A stretch of DNA of 64,000 nucleotides, taken from contig CAWKDN010000001.1 in NCBI GenBank assembly GCA_963848415.1, positions 1,302,001 through 1,366,000 of the forward strand. Reading direction: 5' to 3'. The notes under the pieces were generated by a model. The model worked only from the letters and a program-made list of their open reading frames with translations. It had not been told where the DNA came from and did no database searches. Source of the stretch: CAVQBC01 sp963848415. Lineage in GTDB: Bacteria > Actinomycetota > Thermoleophilia > Solirubrobacterales > Solirubrobacteraceae. This document shows, one piece after another, positions 16,069-26,853 of the stretch (its first letter is position 1; every line of letters begins with the position of its first letter). The translations under genes and the position numbers were made by a program.

Positions 16069-17403
16069 ATGAGCCAAGCGGGCCCGCTCCCCGCCGGGCA
16101 GCAGCCGGAGGACCCCGATCGGTCGCCGCGCGCGGCGAACCGCGCGGCCGGAGCAGGCGCGGCGGAGGTCTCCAACTACGACATCGTCGACCACTACTTC
16201 GGCCTCGCCGCCGACGGCATCGGGCTGGCCGACGACGTCCGCGCCGTGCTGCGCTCCTCCTACCGCGAGGTGCAGGTCCAGATCCCGATCCGCCTCTCCG
16301 ACGGGCGCCTGCACGTGTTCTCCGGCTACCGCGTGCAACACAACGGCGCGCGCGGCCCGTACAAGGGCGGCGTCCGCTTCCACCCCGAGGTCAACCTCGA
16401 CGAGGTCCGCGCGCTCGCGACGCTGATGACCTGGAAGACGGCGATCGCCGGCGTCCCGTTCGGGGGTGCCAAGGGCGGCGTCAACGTTCCCGCCCACGAG
16501 CTCACCCAGGACGAGCTGCAGGCCGTGACGCGCTCGTTCATGGACAAGATCGAGAAGGTGCTCGGCCCACAGCGCGACATCCCCGCGCCCGACGTGAACA
16601 CCAACGCCCAGGTGATGGCCTGGATGATGGACGAGTACGGCAAGCTGCACGGCCACACGCCGGCGATCGTGACCGGCAAGCCGATCGAGCTCGAGGGCTC
16701 CTACGGGCGCGAGTCGGCGACCGGCCGCGGGCTCGTCTACCTCTACGAGGAGGCCGCGCCGGTGCTCGGCCTGGAGCCGGAGCGCACGCGCGTGGTCGTC
16801 CAGGGCTTCGGCAACGTCGGCTCGTGGGCGGCGCGCATCATGCACGAGCTCGGGTGCCGGATCGTCGGCGCGTCGGACGCCCACGGCGCCATCTACGCCG
16901 AGCGCGGGCTCGACCCGATCGCCCTGAGCGAGCACCTGCGCGCGGGCGGCGCGCTCACCGAGCACGCGGGCGTCGAGGCCATCAGCCCGGACGAGCTGCT
17001 CGGCCTCGAGTGCGAGGTCTTCATCCCGGCGGCGCTCGGCGGCATGATCCACCAGGGCAACGCCGACCGGCTCGCGACGCGGATGATCATCGAGGGCGCG
17101 AACTCGCCGACCACCCCGGCCGCGGACGAGATCCTGGCCGACAAGGGCGTGATGGTCATCCCCGACGTGATGGCCAACGCCGGCGGCGTGATCGTCTCCT
17201 ACTTCGAGTGGGTGCAGAACCTCCAGCACTTCCGCTGGGAGGAGGCCGAGGTCAACGAGCGGCTGCGCAAGATCATGCGCCGGGCCTACGCCGAGGTGCT
17301 GGCCCGCAAGCAGGAGCGCGACGTCTCGCTGCGCGTCGCCGGCTACGAGCTCGGCATCGGCCGGGTGGTGGAGGCGGGGCGCATCCGCGGCTACATCAAG
17401 TGA
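16069..17403 (+). CDS. glutamate dehydrogenase (Glu/Leu/Phe/Val dehydrogenase family)
   Basis: A 444-residue enzyme. The N-terminal substrate domain has HNGARGPYKGGVRFHPEV and the catalytic lysine in PFGGAKGGVN; the Rossmann domain has VVVQGFGNVGSWAARI and MIIEGANSPTTPAAD. It interconverts glutamate and 2-oxoglutarate plus ammonia using NAD(P). The first 30 residues, before SNYDIVDHYF, are a basic/proline extension that is probably disordered. The 3' end overlaps the convergent PhzF gene by 13 bp. Which nicotinamide cofactor is used cannot be decided by eye. Confidence 0.93.
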   Translation: MSQAGPLPAGQQPEDPDRSPRAANRAAGAGAAEVSNYDIVDHYFGLAADGIGLADDVRAVLRSSYREVQVQIPIRLSDGRLHVFSGYRVQHNGARGPYKGGVRFHPEVNLDEVRALATLMTWKTAIAGVPFGGAKGGVNVPAHELTQDELQAVTRSFMDKIEKVLGPQRDIPAPDVNTNAQVMAWMMDEYGKLHGHTPAIVTGKPIELEGSYGRESATGRGLVYLYEEAAPVLGLEPERTRVVVQGFGNVGSWAARIMHELGCRIVGASDAHGAIYAERGLDPIALSEHLRAGGALTEHAGVEAISPDELLGLECEVFIPAALGGMIHQGNADRLATRMIIEGANSPTTPAADEILADKGVMVIPDVMANAGGVIVSYFEWVQNLQHFRWEEAEVNERLRKIMRRAYAEVLARKQERDVSLRVAGYELGIGRVVEAGRIRGYIK

Positions 17404-18245
17404 ACGTGGCCGTCGGCGACGACCACCACGTCGCCGCCGACCCGCACCCGATCGCCCTCGACCGAGGCCTGCAGCCGGCTCGGGCGCCCCATCTCGACCC
17501 CTTGGGAGATGTCCAGCGAGGACACCCCGGTGCGGGCGGACACGTGGGCCACCAGCGGCCCGGCGGCGGCTCCGGTCGCGGGATCTTCGCCGGCCTCGGC
17601 GCCGATGAACGAGCGCGCCCGCGCCGTCCCGGACGCCGGGTCGACGGCGGCGACGTAGAGCACGACGGCGTCGTGGCGGGCGCGCAGGGCCTCGATCGCC
17701 GGGTAGTCGGGCCGCAGCTCGGCGAGCCTTTGCGCGTCGCGCACGCAGGCGAGCACCTGCGGCGCCCCGGTGGCGACCACCTGCACCGGGAGGCGCGGAT
17801 CCGCGTCGCCCGCCTGCAGGCCGACGGTCGCCAGGACCTCGGCCGCGTCGAGCTCGGGGCCGAAGTCCGGCGGCTCCTGGAGCATCGAGGCGCGGGCCAC
17901 GTCGCCGCGGGCGTCGACGTCGACCGGCTGCAGGCCGGCCGGCGTCTCCTGGACATAGGTCGCGCGCGCCTCCCCGCGCGCGCGGGCGACCGCGACGGCG
18001 GCGCCGAGCGAGGGATGGCCTGCCATCGGGATCTCCCCGCTCATCATCCAGATGCGATGGCGGTAGCTCGCGCCGTCGCGGACGGGTGACTGCAGGAAGG
18101 AGGTCTCCGAGAGCTTCGTCTCGCGGGCGAAGGCGTGCATGACCTCCTCGGAGAGCGCGTCGGCGTCGTGGACGACCGCGAGCTGGTTGCCCGCCAGGCG
18201 CTCGGCGGTGAAGACGTCCAGCAGCGTGTAGCGGAGCCCGCTCAC
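17391..18245 (-). CDS. PhzF-family isomerase/epimerase (first of two)
   Basis: A 284-residue protein, GTG start at 18245, beginning with VSGLRYTLLDVFTAERLAGNQ. It has the diaminopimelate-epimerase-like two-domain fold: LAGNQLAVV and the Glu of KLSETSFL in the N-terminal half, GHPSLGAAVAVA, and DPATGAAAGPLVAH in the C-terminal half. PhzF proper isomerises dihydro-3-hydroxyanthranilate in phenazine synthesis, but most relatives are of unknown function and there are no other phenazine genes here. A second PhzF paralogue lies at 29180-30016. Confidence 0.87.
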   Translation of the reverse strand: MSGLRYTLLDVFTAERLAGNQLAVVHDADALSEEVMHAFARETKLSETSFLQSPVRDGASYRHRIWMMSGEIPMAGHPSLGAAVAVARARGEARATYVQETPAGLQPVDVDARGDVARASMLQEPPDFGPELDAAEVLATVGLQAGDADPRLPVQVVATGAPQVLACVRDAQRLAELRPDYPAIEALRARHDAVVLYVAAVDPASGTARARSFIGAEAGEDPATGAAAGPLVAHVSARTGVSSLDISQGVEMGRPSRLQASVEGDRVRVGGDVVVVADGHVHLM

Positions 18246-18261
18246 GCCGGCGCGAGGCGGT

Positions 18262-18756
18262 CTACTTGTCCCAGTCGAAGGTGCGCGGCGGCTTCTGCTC
18301 GAACCAGAGCCGGTCGTGCTCCGGGGTCTCCTGGAGGAACTCCGGGGTGCCCTCGAGCACGTCCTCCTCGCCGCGCTGAGCAGCCTCGGGTGCCGCCTGC
18401 TCGTCGTCGGGGCGACGGCGCGGCGGGGGCGGCGCGGGCGCGACGTCGTCCTCGCGCTCGTCCTCCAGCCAGGCGTCCTCCGGCGGCGCGTCGGTCAGCT
18501 CTTCCGGCGGCTGGGGCGGCTCGGCCAGCTCGAGCTCGGATTCGCTCGCCGGCTCCTCGGCGAGCGGCGCCTCGTCCTCGAGGTCACCGGCCGCGACGGC
18601 GCCGGGCCGGGCGTCGGCGTCGGGCTCGTCGGCGAACTGGCCGCGGCGCGGCGGACCGAGCGCCTCGCGCTCCTCGCGCTCGACCTCGGACTCGTCAGCG
18701 CCGCGACTGCGCTTGAGCTCCAGGTGCTCGCGGATGGCGTCGTCCAGCAGTCCCAT
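18262..18756 (-). CDS. acidic low-complexity protein, unknown function
   Basis: A 164-residue protein with a conserved-looking helical head, MGLLDDAIREHLELKRSRGA, a long Glu/Asp/Pro/Ala-rich middle and a distinct tail, DRLWFEQKPPRTFDWDK. The head and tail style recurs in actinobacterial proteins of unknown function, the middle varying in length; this is from memory and should be confirmed by search. The middle is predicted disordered. It lies between the PhzF gene and the diguanylate cyclase on the same strand, 15 bp after the cyclase stop. Confidence 0.7.
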   Translation of the reverse strand: MGLLDDAIREHLELKRSRGADESEVEREEREALGPPRRGQFADEPDADARPGAVAAGDLEDEAPLAEEPASESELELAEPPQPPEELTDAPPEDAWLEDEREDDVAPAPPPPRRRPDDEQAAPEAAQRGEEDVLEGTPEFLQETPEHDRLWFEQKPPRTFDWDK

Positions 18757-18771
18757 CGTGCCCGGAGAAGA

Positions 18772-20682
18772 TTACTCCGCCTTGACCGTTCTGTTCTTCC
18801 CGGCGCGCTTGGCGCGATAGAGGGCGGCGTCGGCGGCCGCGACCAGCGCGTCCTTGTCGGCGGTCTCGATCCGCGTGAGCGCGGCGGCGCCGAAGGAGGC
18901 GGTGACGTTCAGCGTGCCGCCGCCGTCGAGGATCGGCAGGTCGAGCGCCTCGATCTTCTCGCGGACGCGCTCGGCGAACTGGAAGGCACCGTCGAGGTCG
19001 GTCTGGGGCAACGCGACCGCCATCTCCTCCCCGCCGTAGCGCGCGGGCTCGTCCACCTCGCGCGATGACTCGCGCAGCACGCGCGCCACCTCGCGCAGGA
19101 CGAGGTCGCCCTGCATGTGGCCGTAGGTGTCGTTGACGCGCTTGAAGTTGTCGATGTCGAGCATGATGAGGCCCATGTCGGACCCGAAGCGCTTGGTCCG
19201 CTCGACCTCGGTCGAGATGACCTCCTGGAAGCGCCGGTGGTTGAAGAGCCCGGTCAGCTCGTCGGTGACCGCCTGGCGCTGCACGGTCTCGTGCAGGCCG
19301 ACGTTCTCGATCGAGATGCCGGTCTGGCCGGCGAGGTAGCTCAGGAGGTCGCGGTCGGCCTTGTCGAACGGCTGCCCGTTGCGGGCCACCGAGATCAGGC
19401 CGAGGACGCGGTCGCCGCCGTCGGCGGTGCGCAGCGGCTGGGCGATGGCCGACACGCCGGCCACCTGGATCGCGGCGCCCTGGCCGGCGTCGAGCACGGC
19501 GGTCTCGGCGGCGTGCAGCGCCCGGCCGAGCGCCGCCGCGTGGCCCACCTTGGCGACCTCGTCCAGGCCCCCGCCGACCCGGTCGCGCACCCGCGCGCGG
19601 CCACCGTCGGCTCCGACCCCGTCGACCGCGGTCTCCAGCACGATCTCGAGCAGCGCGGTGCGATCCAGGCCGCTGGTCAGCGAGTCCCCGACGCGCCGGA
19701 TCGCGTCCTGCAACCGCGTGCGCTCGCGCTGGAGGTCCTCCAGGCGCGCCTTGAGCTCGGCCGCCATCGAGTTGAACTCGCGCCCGAGCGCGGCGAACTC
19801 GTCGTTGCCCTCGGCCGGCACCTTGACGTCGAAGTCGCCGCGGCCGAGCTGCTGGGCCGCGTTGAGCAGCTCCTGGATCTCGTCCTGCAGCGAGCGCGAC
19901 ACGGTCAGCGCGAAGGCGAAGGCGAGGGCGAGGAAGCCGACGAGCGCGCCGGCCACCAGCAGCGTGGTGGTGGTGCCGGCCACTGCGGGGCTGGACTTGC
20001 GCGCGAGCAGGGTCACGTCGAGTCGCCCGCCGTCGAACGCCGGCGCCTCGAAGCCGGCGGCGCGGTACTCGGTGCCGGCCACGTCGACCTCGCCGCGGTC
20101 CGGCAGCTCGACCGTCGTCGGCACGTCGGGCAGCGTCGCGGCGACCAGCCGGCCGCGCTCGGCGATGACCGCCTCCGCGGCGGTGAAGGTGCTGACCTGA
20201 TCGAGGTAGGGCACCGCGCCGATGGTCGAGACCACGATCCGCCCGACGGTCTGCCCCGCCTGGTCGTTGAGATCGTTCGCCGCCGGGGCGACGGGGTCCT
20301 CCTCGGCCCCGACATCGATCGGCGGCGTCGCCCCCAGGGTGACCTGCACCTTCGCCGCGCCGACGGTGCCCGCCAGAGTCACCAGCCGGCGCTGGATCGC
20401 GAGCCGCTGGTCGGCGCGGATCGCCGACGACAGCGCCGGATCGGCCGCGATCCGCTGGGCGGCGTCGGCCGCCTCGCCCCGCTTCTGGTCGTACAGGCTC
20501 ACCGCGGCGCGCTCGGACTGCGCGAGCCGCGCGTCGGTCTTGCCGCTCTCCGAACGCCCGACGAGCCCGAACAGGACGATCGCGACGACGACCAGCGGGA
20601 TGATCACGATCCCGACGAAGAAGAGCGTCAGGCGGCTCCGGAAGCTCCGGAAGGGCTGCGTGCGGGTTCGGGCGGCCGTCAC
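18772..20682 (-). CDS. membrane diguanylate cyclase (HAMP-GAF-GGDEF)
   Basis: A 636-residue protein. GTG 20682 is chosen over the GTG at 20736 because GGAG sits six bases upstream. A transmembrane helix (about 17-40) is followed by an extracytoplasmic sensor region, a second helix (about 245-270), a HAMP domain with a coiled coil, a GAF-like domain (about 340-470) and a C-terminal GGDEF domain. The active site reads RYGGEEM instead of GGEEF, and REVD exactly five residues before it is an intact RxxD product-inhibition site. It should make c-di-GMP from two GTP in response to an external signal. There is no EAL domain. Confidence 0.9.
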   Translation of the reverse strand: MTAARTRTQPFRSFRSRLTLFFVGIVIIPLVVVAIVLFGLVGRSESGKTDARLAQSERAAVSLYDQKRGEAADAAQRIAADPALSSAIRADQRLAIQRRLVTLAGTVGAAKVQVTLGATPPIDVGAEEDPVAPAANDLNDQAGQTVGRIVVSTIGAVPYLDQVSTFTAAEAVIAERGRLVAATLPDVPTTVELPDRGEVDVAGTEYRAAGFEAPAFDGGRLDVTLLARKSSPAVAGTTTTLLVAGALVGFLALAFAFALTVSRSLQDEIQELLNAAQQLGRGDFDVKVPAEGNDEFAALGREFNSMAAELKARLEDLQRERTRLQDAIRRVGDSLTSGLDRTALLEIVLETAVDGVGADGGRARVRDRVGGGLDEVAKVGHAAALGRALHAAETAVLDAGQGAAIQVAGVSAIAQPLRTADGGDRVLGLISVARNGQPFDKADRDLLSYLAGQTGISIENVGLHETVQRQAVTDELTGLFNHRRFQEVISTEVERTKRFGSDMGLIMLDIDNFKRVNDTYGHMQGDLVLREVARVLRESSREVDEPARYGGEEMAVALPQTDLDGAFQFAERVREKIEALDLPILDGGGTLNVTASFGAAALTRIETADKDALVAAADAALYRAKRAGKNRTVKAE

Positions 20683-20792
20683 ATGATGCTCCGAGCGGAG
20701 CCAGCCTATCCGCGAACCACGCCCGCGGGGCGGCACCGCACGGCTACAATCGGCACCACCTGCCGCGGCCTTGAGCGCTGCGACGGATGTGC

Positions 20793-20865
20793 GGGGCTAT
20801 AGCTCAGTTGGGAGAGCGCCTGGATCGCACCCAGGAGGTCGGGGGTTCGAGTCCCCCTAGCTCCA
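20793..20865 (+). tRNA. tRNA-Ala (anticodon CGC)
   Basis: A 73-nt cloverleaf. The acceptor stem GGGGCTA/TAGCTCC contains the G3:U70 alanine identity pair; the D arm AGCTCAGTTGGGAGAGC is canonical; the anticodon stem CCTGG/CCAGG encloses ATCGCAC with anticodon CGC; the T arm is GGGGG-TTCGAGT-CCCCC. CCA is not encoded. TACAAT about 40 bp upstream may be its -10 box. Confidence 0.95.
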
Positions 20866-20907
20866 TCGGCCCACCCTCGCCCGCCGCCGAGCAGACGCGG
20901 CGCGCGC

Positions 20908-21852
20908 TCAGCGGGCGCGGCCCTCGCGCCGGACCGCCCGCACCACCCGCCGCACCTGGCCGACGACGAGCCTGGGCTGGGCGAACTGGACGTAGTGCGA
21001 GCTGCGCTTGGCGACCACGTGCACCGCGTCGGGCGTCAGCTTCGCCAGCTTCTCCTGCGCGTCGGTCCAGGCTCGCTCGAGGATCGGCGAGGTGAGGCCC
21101 GCCGGTAGGCCCTCGGGCAGCGTGAACGGCAATCCGTGCGATATCACGCGGAGCGGGACGTCGGGGAACGGCTGCTTGCGCGCGGCGCGCCGCATCTGCT
21201 CGAAGCTCCGCCGGAAGCGGATCTGCTCGATGTCGGGATAGTCGAGGCCTTCGACCGGGTCGTTGTTCAAGCGTTCGTACACGTCCATCTGCGCGCGATC
21301 GAACCCGCTCTCGAGGTACTCGGCGAGGGCGTCGACGAGCACCATTCCCGCCACCTCACGCGGATGGACGGCCGCGTAGAGGCGGTCGATCAGCCCGCCC
21401 GTCGAGTGGTTGACGAAGACGTAGGGGCCCGGCACCTTCGCCACCGTCAGCAGGACGTGGAGATCGGAGGCCGCGTCAGCCGCGGTGCGCGGCATCGGCG
21501 CGGGCGGGCTGCGGCTGAACTCGACGGGGTCGAAGTTGTTGATCGTCCCCGGCCGGTCGTAGCCGCAGACCCGGGTGAACCGGGCGACGGCGGGGAACAC
21601 CCTCGGGCCGGGTCGGGTCTGAGCCGGGTCGTTCCACACCCGAGCGCCGTTGCGCAGCCCGGAGTCGAGGATCACGGTGGGAGAGCCCTTGCCGTAGCAC
21701 TCGAGGTACATCGTGCGTCCGTGCCCGATCCCGAACGATCCGGCGAAGTCACCCTTCCCGAGCGGCAAGTCCGGGGTCGCCGCCACGGCGGCAGGAGCGA
21801 GAGCCCACGCGAGCGCCGACATGACGAAGGCGGCCAGAGCGAGGCGGCGCAC
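20908..21852 (-). CDS. secreted alpha/beta-hydrolase
   Basis: A 314-residue protein with a signal peptide, MRRLALAAFVMSALAWALAP, ending near VAA. The alpha/beta-hydrolase core has PTVILDSGL, RVCGYDRPGTINNF and the nucleophile elbow FVNHSTGGL, where the usual G-x-S-x-G is N-H-S-T-G. DALAEYLESG and the late KRSSHYVQFAQP give the likely acid and His. It probably acts outside the membrane on an ester or amide. The first glycine of the elbow is replaced by asparagine, a change seen in some extracellular family members. The substrate is unknown. Confidence 0.82.
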   Translation of the reverse strand: MRRLALAAFVMSALAWALAPAAVAATPDLPLGKGDFAGSFGIGHGRTMYLECYGKGSPTVILDSGLRNGARVWNDPAQTRPGPRVFPAVARFTRVCGYDRPGTINNFDPVEFSRSPPAPMPRTAADAASDLHVLLTVAKVPGPYVFVNHSTGGLIDRLYAAVHPREVAGMVLVDALAEYLESGFDRAQMDVYERLNNDPVEGLDYPDIEQIRFRRSFEQMRRAARKQPFPDVPLRVISHGLPFTLPEGLPAGLTSPILERAWTDAQEKLAKLTPDAVHVVAKRSSHYVQFAQPRLVVGQVRRVVRAVRREGRAR

Positions 21853-21912
21853 GATGCGCGGGGATGCTAGTTCCGGTCGCCCCTGTCAGCAAGGACCGAG
21901 CGCGCCGCGAGG

Positions 21913-23160
<1,248 letters not shown>

Positions 23161-23164
23161 CGCG

Positions 23165-25529
23165 TCACTGCTGGGCCATGAGCCGGCGCAGCTCGGCCTC
23201 CTCGTCGACGATCAGCTCACCCGCGAGGTCGAAGGTGACGCTGTGGATCGCGCCGGTGAACGGGAACGGCGGTTGGTAGCCCTCCGCGGCCGGCGCGCCG
23301 AAGTCGTAGCCGCAGCTGAGCCCCTCGAGCTCGAACAGAAACGGCGTCGTGTGTGGCAGCTCGGTGTTGGCCACGAGCCGGCCGTCGACGTAGAGCTGGC
23401 CGCGCCCGGGAGCCCCCTTGCCGCTCGCGAAGTCCGGAGCGCCGGTCGGCTCGAACTCGTAGCGCAGCGCGTGCCGGCCCGGCGGCAGCACGTCGGGCGC
23501 CTGCACCACGAAGCGGTCGCGGCCGACGTAGTTGTAGACGTGGCACGGCCGCCCGCCGTCGAGGTAGAAGGCGTAGCCACCCGCGTCGCCTCCCTGGGCG
23601 ACCAGGACGCCCTCCGCGCGGCCGTCGTCGATCTCGACGTCCGCCTCGATCGAGTAGGCCCGGTTGTAGACCGGCGGCGCCGCGAACGCGGGCACGACCG
23701 ACCCGCCCGGGTAGTAGACGAAGCGCGTCCGCGGCTTGGAGGTCTGCGGGCGCTCGACGCCCAGGCGTGCCTGCATCGAGCCGTCGAGCGGCAACACCTT
23801 GTACTTCTCCGCCTCCTCCCACCACAGGGTGATCAGCTCGCGCAGGACGTCGGCGTGCTCGGCGGCCACGTCGCGGGACTCGGTCGGGTCGTCGGGGATG
23901 CGGTAGAGCTCCCAGCCGTCACGGTCGAGCCGCTCGAGCACCTCACGGGTTATCGGCTCGCCGATCTTGCGCCCCTGCTGCGCTGCGGCGGCGAAGCTCG
24001 GGCCCGGCCACGGGCAGACGGCGCGCCAGCCGGCGTGGTAGATCGCACGGTGCCCGAACATCTCGAAGTACTGCGTCTCGTGCCGCGTTGCCGCCTCGGG
24101 AGCATCGAAGGTGTGCGCGAAGCTCACGCCCTCCAGCGGCGCCTGGGCCACGCCGCGGACGCTCGCGGGCGGCTCGACGCCGAGCGCGTCCAGGACCGTC
24201 GGGACCATGTCGATCGCGTGCGCGAACTGCGCGCGCAGCTCGCCGTGCGCCGTGATCTGAGCCGGCCAGGACACGACGAACGGGTCGGCGGCCCCGCCGC
24301 GGTAGGTCTCGCGCTTCCAGCGCCTGAACGGCGTGTTGCCCGCCCACGTCCAGCCCCACGGATAGTGGTTGTAGGCATCCACGCCCCCGAGCTGGTCGAT
24401 CCTGGCCAGGTTCTCCTCGAAGCGCTCCGGGACGGCGTTGAAGAACAGCATCTCGTTGTAGGAGCCGCTCACGCCGCCCTCGGCCGACGCGCCGTTGTCC
24501 GAGATGACCATGACGATCGTGTTCTCGAGCTCGCCGATCCGCTCCAGCGTGTCCAGCACGCGGCCGAAGTGGTGGTCGGCGTGGGACAGGAAGCCGGCGT
24601 AGACCTCCATCATCCGGGCGTACAGCCGGCGCTCGTCCGCCGACAGCGAGTCCCATTCGGGGACGTCGGGATCGCGCGGCGAGAGCTCGCTGTCGGCCGG
24701 CAGCAGCCCGAGCGCCTTCTGGCGGGCGAAGACCGTCTCGCGGTAGGCGTCCCAGCCGTCGTCGAAGGCGCCCGCGTAGCGGTCCGCCCACTCGGCCGCG
24801 ACGTGGTGGGGCGCGTGCGCCGCCCCGGGCGCGTAGTAGAGGAAGAACGGCTTCTCGGGCGCGTTGACGTGCGCGTCGAGGAGCATCGTGATCGCCTGGT
24901 CGGCGAGGTCCTCGCTCAAGTGGTAGCCCGCCTCAGGGGAGCGCGGCTGGGGCACCGAGGCGTTGTCGCGCGTGAGGTCGGGATACCACTGGTTGGTCTC
25001 GCCGCCGAGGAAGCCGTAGAAGCGCTCGAAGCCGCGGCCGAGCGGCCAGCGGTGGAAGGGCCCGGCCGCCGTGTTGTCCTCCGAGGGTGACAAGTGCCAC
25101 TTGCCGACGCAGAAGGTGTTGTAGCCGTGCTCGAGCAGCGTCTCGGGCAGCATCCCGTTCTCGAACGGCATCCGCCCGTCGTAGCCCGGATAGCCCGTCG
25201 CCAGCTCCATGATGCAGGCCACGCCGTTGGAGTGGTGGTTGCGGCCGGTGAGGATGCAGGAGCGCGTCGGCGAGCACAGCGCCGTCGTGTGCATGTTCGC
25301 GTAGCGCAGGCCCTGGCGCCGCGACGCGATCGATGTTGGGCGTCTCGACCAGCCCGCCGAAGGTCGAGAGCTGGCCGTAGCCGACGTCGTCGAGCACGAA
25401 GAAGAGCACGTTCGGAGCGCCGTCGGGCGCGCGCGAGGGCGCCGGCCACGCGGGCCTGGACTCCTCGGCCGTCCGCCCGATCACGCCCGGGAACTCGCTC
25501 GCGGGCGGGTACTCCTCGATGCCGCTCAT
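23165..25529 (-). pseudogene. arylsulfatase, interrupted by one frame change
   Basis: The N-terminal part from ATG 25529 reads MSGIEEYPPASEFPGVIG, then the metal-binding PNVLFFVLDDVGYGQLSTFGG and TPNID. The frame then changes near 25325-25332 and continues as GLRYANMHTTALCSPTRS, with the formylglycine motif CSPTR, and 700 further residues to a C-terminal jelly-roll-like domain. The span of 2365 nt is 3n+1, so one extra base explains it. An intact gene would encode about 788 residues hydrolysing sulfate esters, needing a formylglycine-generating enzyme. The downstream frame is long and clean, so a sequencing insertion or very recent mutation is likely. Confidence 0.85.
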
Positions 25530-25627
25530 CTGGTCTCCTGGGGCCGCGTTCGCTGGTGCGGTGAGCGTCGCGCCTGGCGGCGCGGCCCGGCAAGGGTGCG
25601 CGCTTGCGTGATCGGCGGGGGGTCGGC

Positions 25628-26320
25628 ATGCTTGCCCCTGTGCCGATCCGGGTCATCCTCGGCGAGGACAGCTACCTCGTGCGCGAGGGCTTGCGGCAGG
25701 TGCTGGCCGGCGCACCGCAGGTGCTGCTCGAGGCGGAGTGCGGCGACGCCGGCGCGCTGCTGGCGCAGGTCGAGGAGCGGCGCCCCGACGTCGTGGTGAC
25801 CGACATCCGGATGCCGCCGACGCAGACCGACGAGGGCATCAAGCTCGCGGCCCATCTGCGCGTCGCCCATCCCGGGGTCGGCGTCGTCGTGCTCAGCCAG
25901 TACGCCGAGCCGGGCTACGTGCTCGAGCTCTTCGAGACCGGCTCCGACGGTCGCGCGTACCTGCTCAAGGAGCGCATCCACGACCGGCGCGAGCTGGTCG
26001 CCGCGATCGAAGCCGTCGCCGCCGGGCAGTCGGTCATCGACCCGAAGGTGGTCGAGATCCTGGTCACCGCGAAGGCGCGCGACGAGCGCTCCCCGCTCGC
26101 CCAGCTCACCCCGCGCGAGCGCGAGGTGCTCGCCGCCATCGCCGAGGGCAGGAGCAACGCGGCGATCTCGGAGCGCCTGGTGCTGAGCAAGCGCGCGGTG
26201 GAGAAGCACATCAACGCGATCTTCCTCAAGCTCAATCTCTCGCACTCGCAGGCGGCCGAGGAGATCAGCCCGCGCGTGAAGGCGGCGCTCGTGTTCCTCG
26301 CCGACCCCGACGGGCACTAG
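25628..26320 (+). CDS. NarL/LuxR-family response regulator
   Basis: A 230-residue regulator; ATG 25628 has a G-rich ribosome site upstream, with GTG 25640 a possible alternative. The receiver domain begins PIRVILGEDSYLVREGL, the phospho-acceptor is Asp59 in VVTDIRMPP and a Lys lies in YLLKERI. The C-terminal LuxR helix-turn-helix is LTPREREVLAAIAEGRSNAAI followed by VEKHINAIFLKL. It is divergent from the sulfatase gene. A NarL-type histidine kinase lies 1 kb downstream (27331), the likely partner, with a DUF7144 gene and a stand-alone receiver between. Confidence 0.93.
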   Translation: MLAPVPIRVILGEDSYLVREGLRQVLAGAPQVLLEAECGDAGALLAQVEERRPDVVVTDIRMPPTQTDEGIKLAAHLRVAHPGVGVVVLSQYAEPGYVLELFETGSDGRAYLLKERIHDRRELVAAIEAVAAGQSVIDPKVVEILVTAKARDERSPLAQLTPREREVLAAIAEGRSNAAISERLVLSKRAVEKHINAIFLKLNLSHSQAAEEISPRVKAALVFLADPDGH

Positions 26321-26427
26321 CGGCGCGGGGAAGCGCGCACCCCTCGTGATCGGGTGGCGGGCGCCATTGCCGCTCGCGGCCGGCGCGGCCTAGGGTCGCT
26401 GCGACCCCGCAGACAAGGAGCGACGCC

Positions 26428-26853
26428 ATGACGCAGAGCCAGCCCTACGATCCGGACACGAGGGCTTCCCTCGGGTGGGCCGGCTGGATCACCTTCGCGG
26501 CCGTGATCCTGACCCTGATCGGAGCCCTGAACATGTTCCAGGGCGTCATCGCCCTCTTCGACGACGGTTACTTCATCGTGCCCAGCGAGGACGACCTGCT
26601 GCTCGTCGACTTCACGGCCTGGGGCGTGATCATCCTCGTGTGGGGCGCGCTGCTGGTGGCGGCGGGCGTGGCCGTCGCCGCCGGCCGCGGCTGGGCGCGC
26701 TGGTTCGCGGTCGTGCTCGCGTGCGTCAACGTCGTCGTGCAGATCGGCTTCCTGGCGGCCTACCCGATCTGGTCGGCGATCCTGATCCTGCTCGACGTCC
26801 TGGTCATCTTCGCCCTGACCGCGCGCTGGGACGAGGCACGGGCAGCGATGTGA
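26428..26853 (+). CDS. DUF7144-type four-helix membrane protein
   Basis: A 141-residue membrane protein beginning MTQSQPYDPDTRASLGWAGW. Four hydrophobic segments (about 20-45, 65-85, 90-110 and 115-135) enclose LIGALNMFQGVIALFDDGY, the typical first-helix/loop motif of this actinobacterial family of unknown function. The stop overlaps the GTG start of the stand-alone receiver, so the two are translated together. A small perfect hairpin, GGGTCG-CTG-CGACCC, lies just upstream. A role in the nearby signalling system is inferred only from coupling. Confidence 0.8.
   Translation: MTQSQPYDPDTRASLGWAGWITFAAVILTLIGALNMFQGVIALFDDGYFIVPSEDDLLLVDFTAWGVIILVWGALLVAAGVAVAAGRGWARWFAVVLACVNVVVQIGFLAAYPIWSAILILLDVLVIFALTARWDEARAAM

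Noticed and set aside
11594..20865. Repeated tRNA-Ala sequences as attachment-site direct repeats
   Set aside because: The two tRNA genes have different anticodons and acceptor stems; similarity is only the expected tRNA identity, and no integrase lies between them.
26388..26410. Short perfect hairpin GGGTCG-CTG-CGACCC as a terminator of the response regulator gene
   Set aside because: The stem is only six pairs with no T run, and it is about 70 bp after the stop and next to the following start; it may equally be a leader structure.
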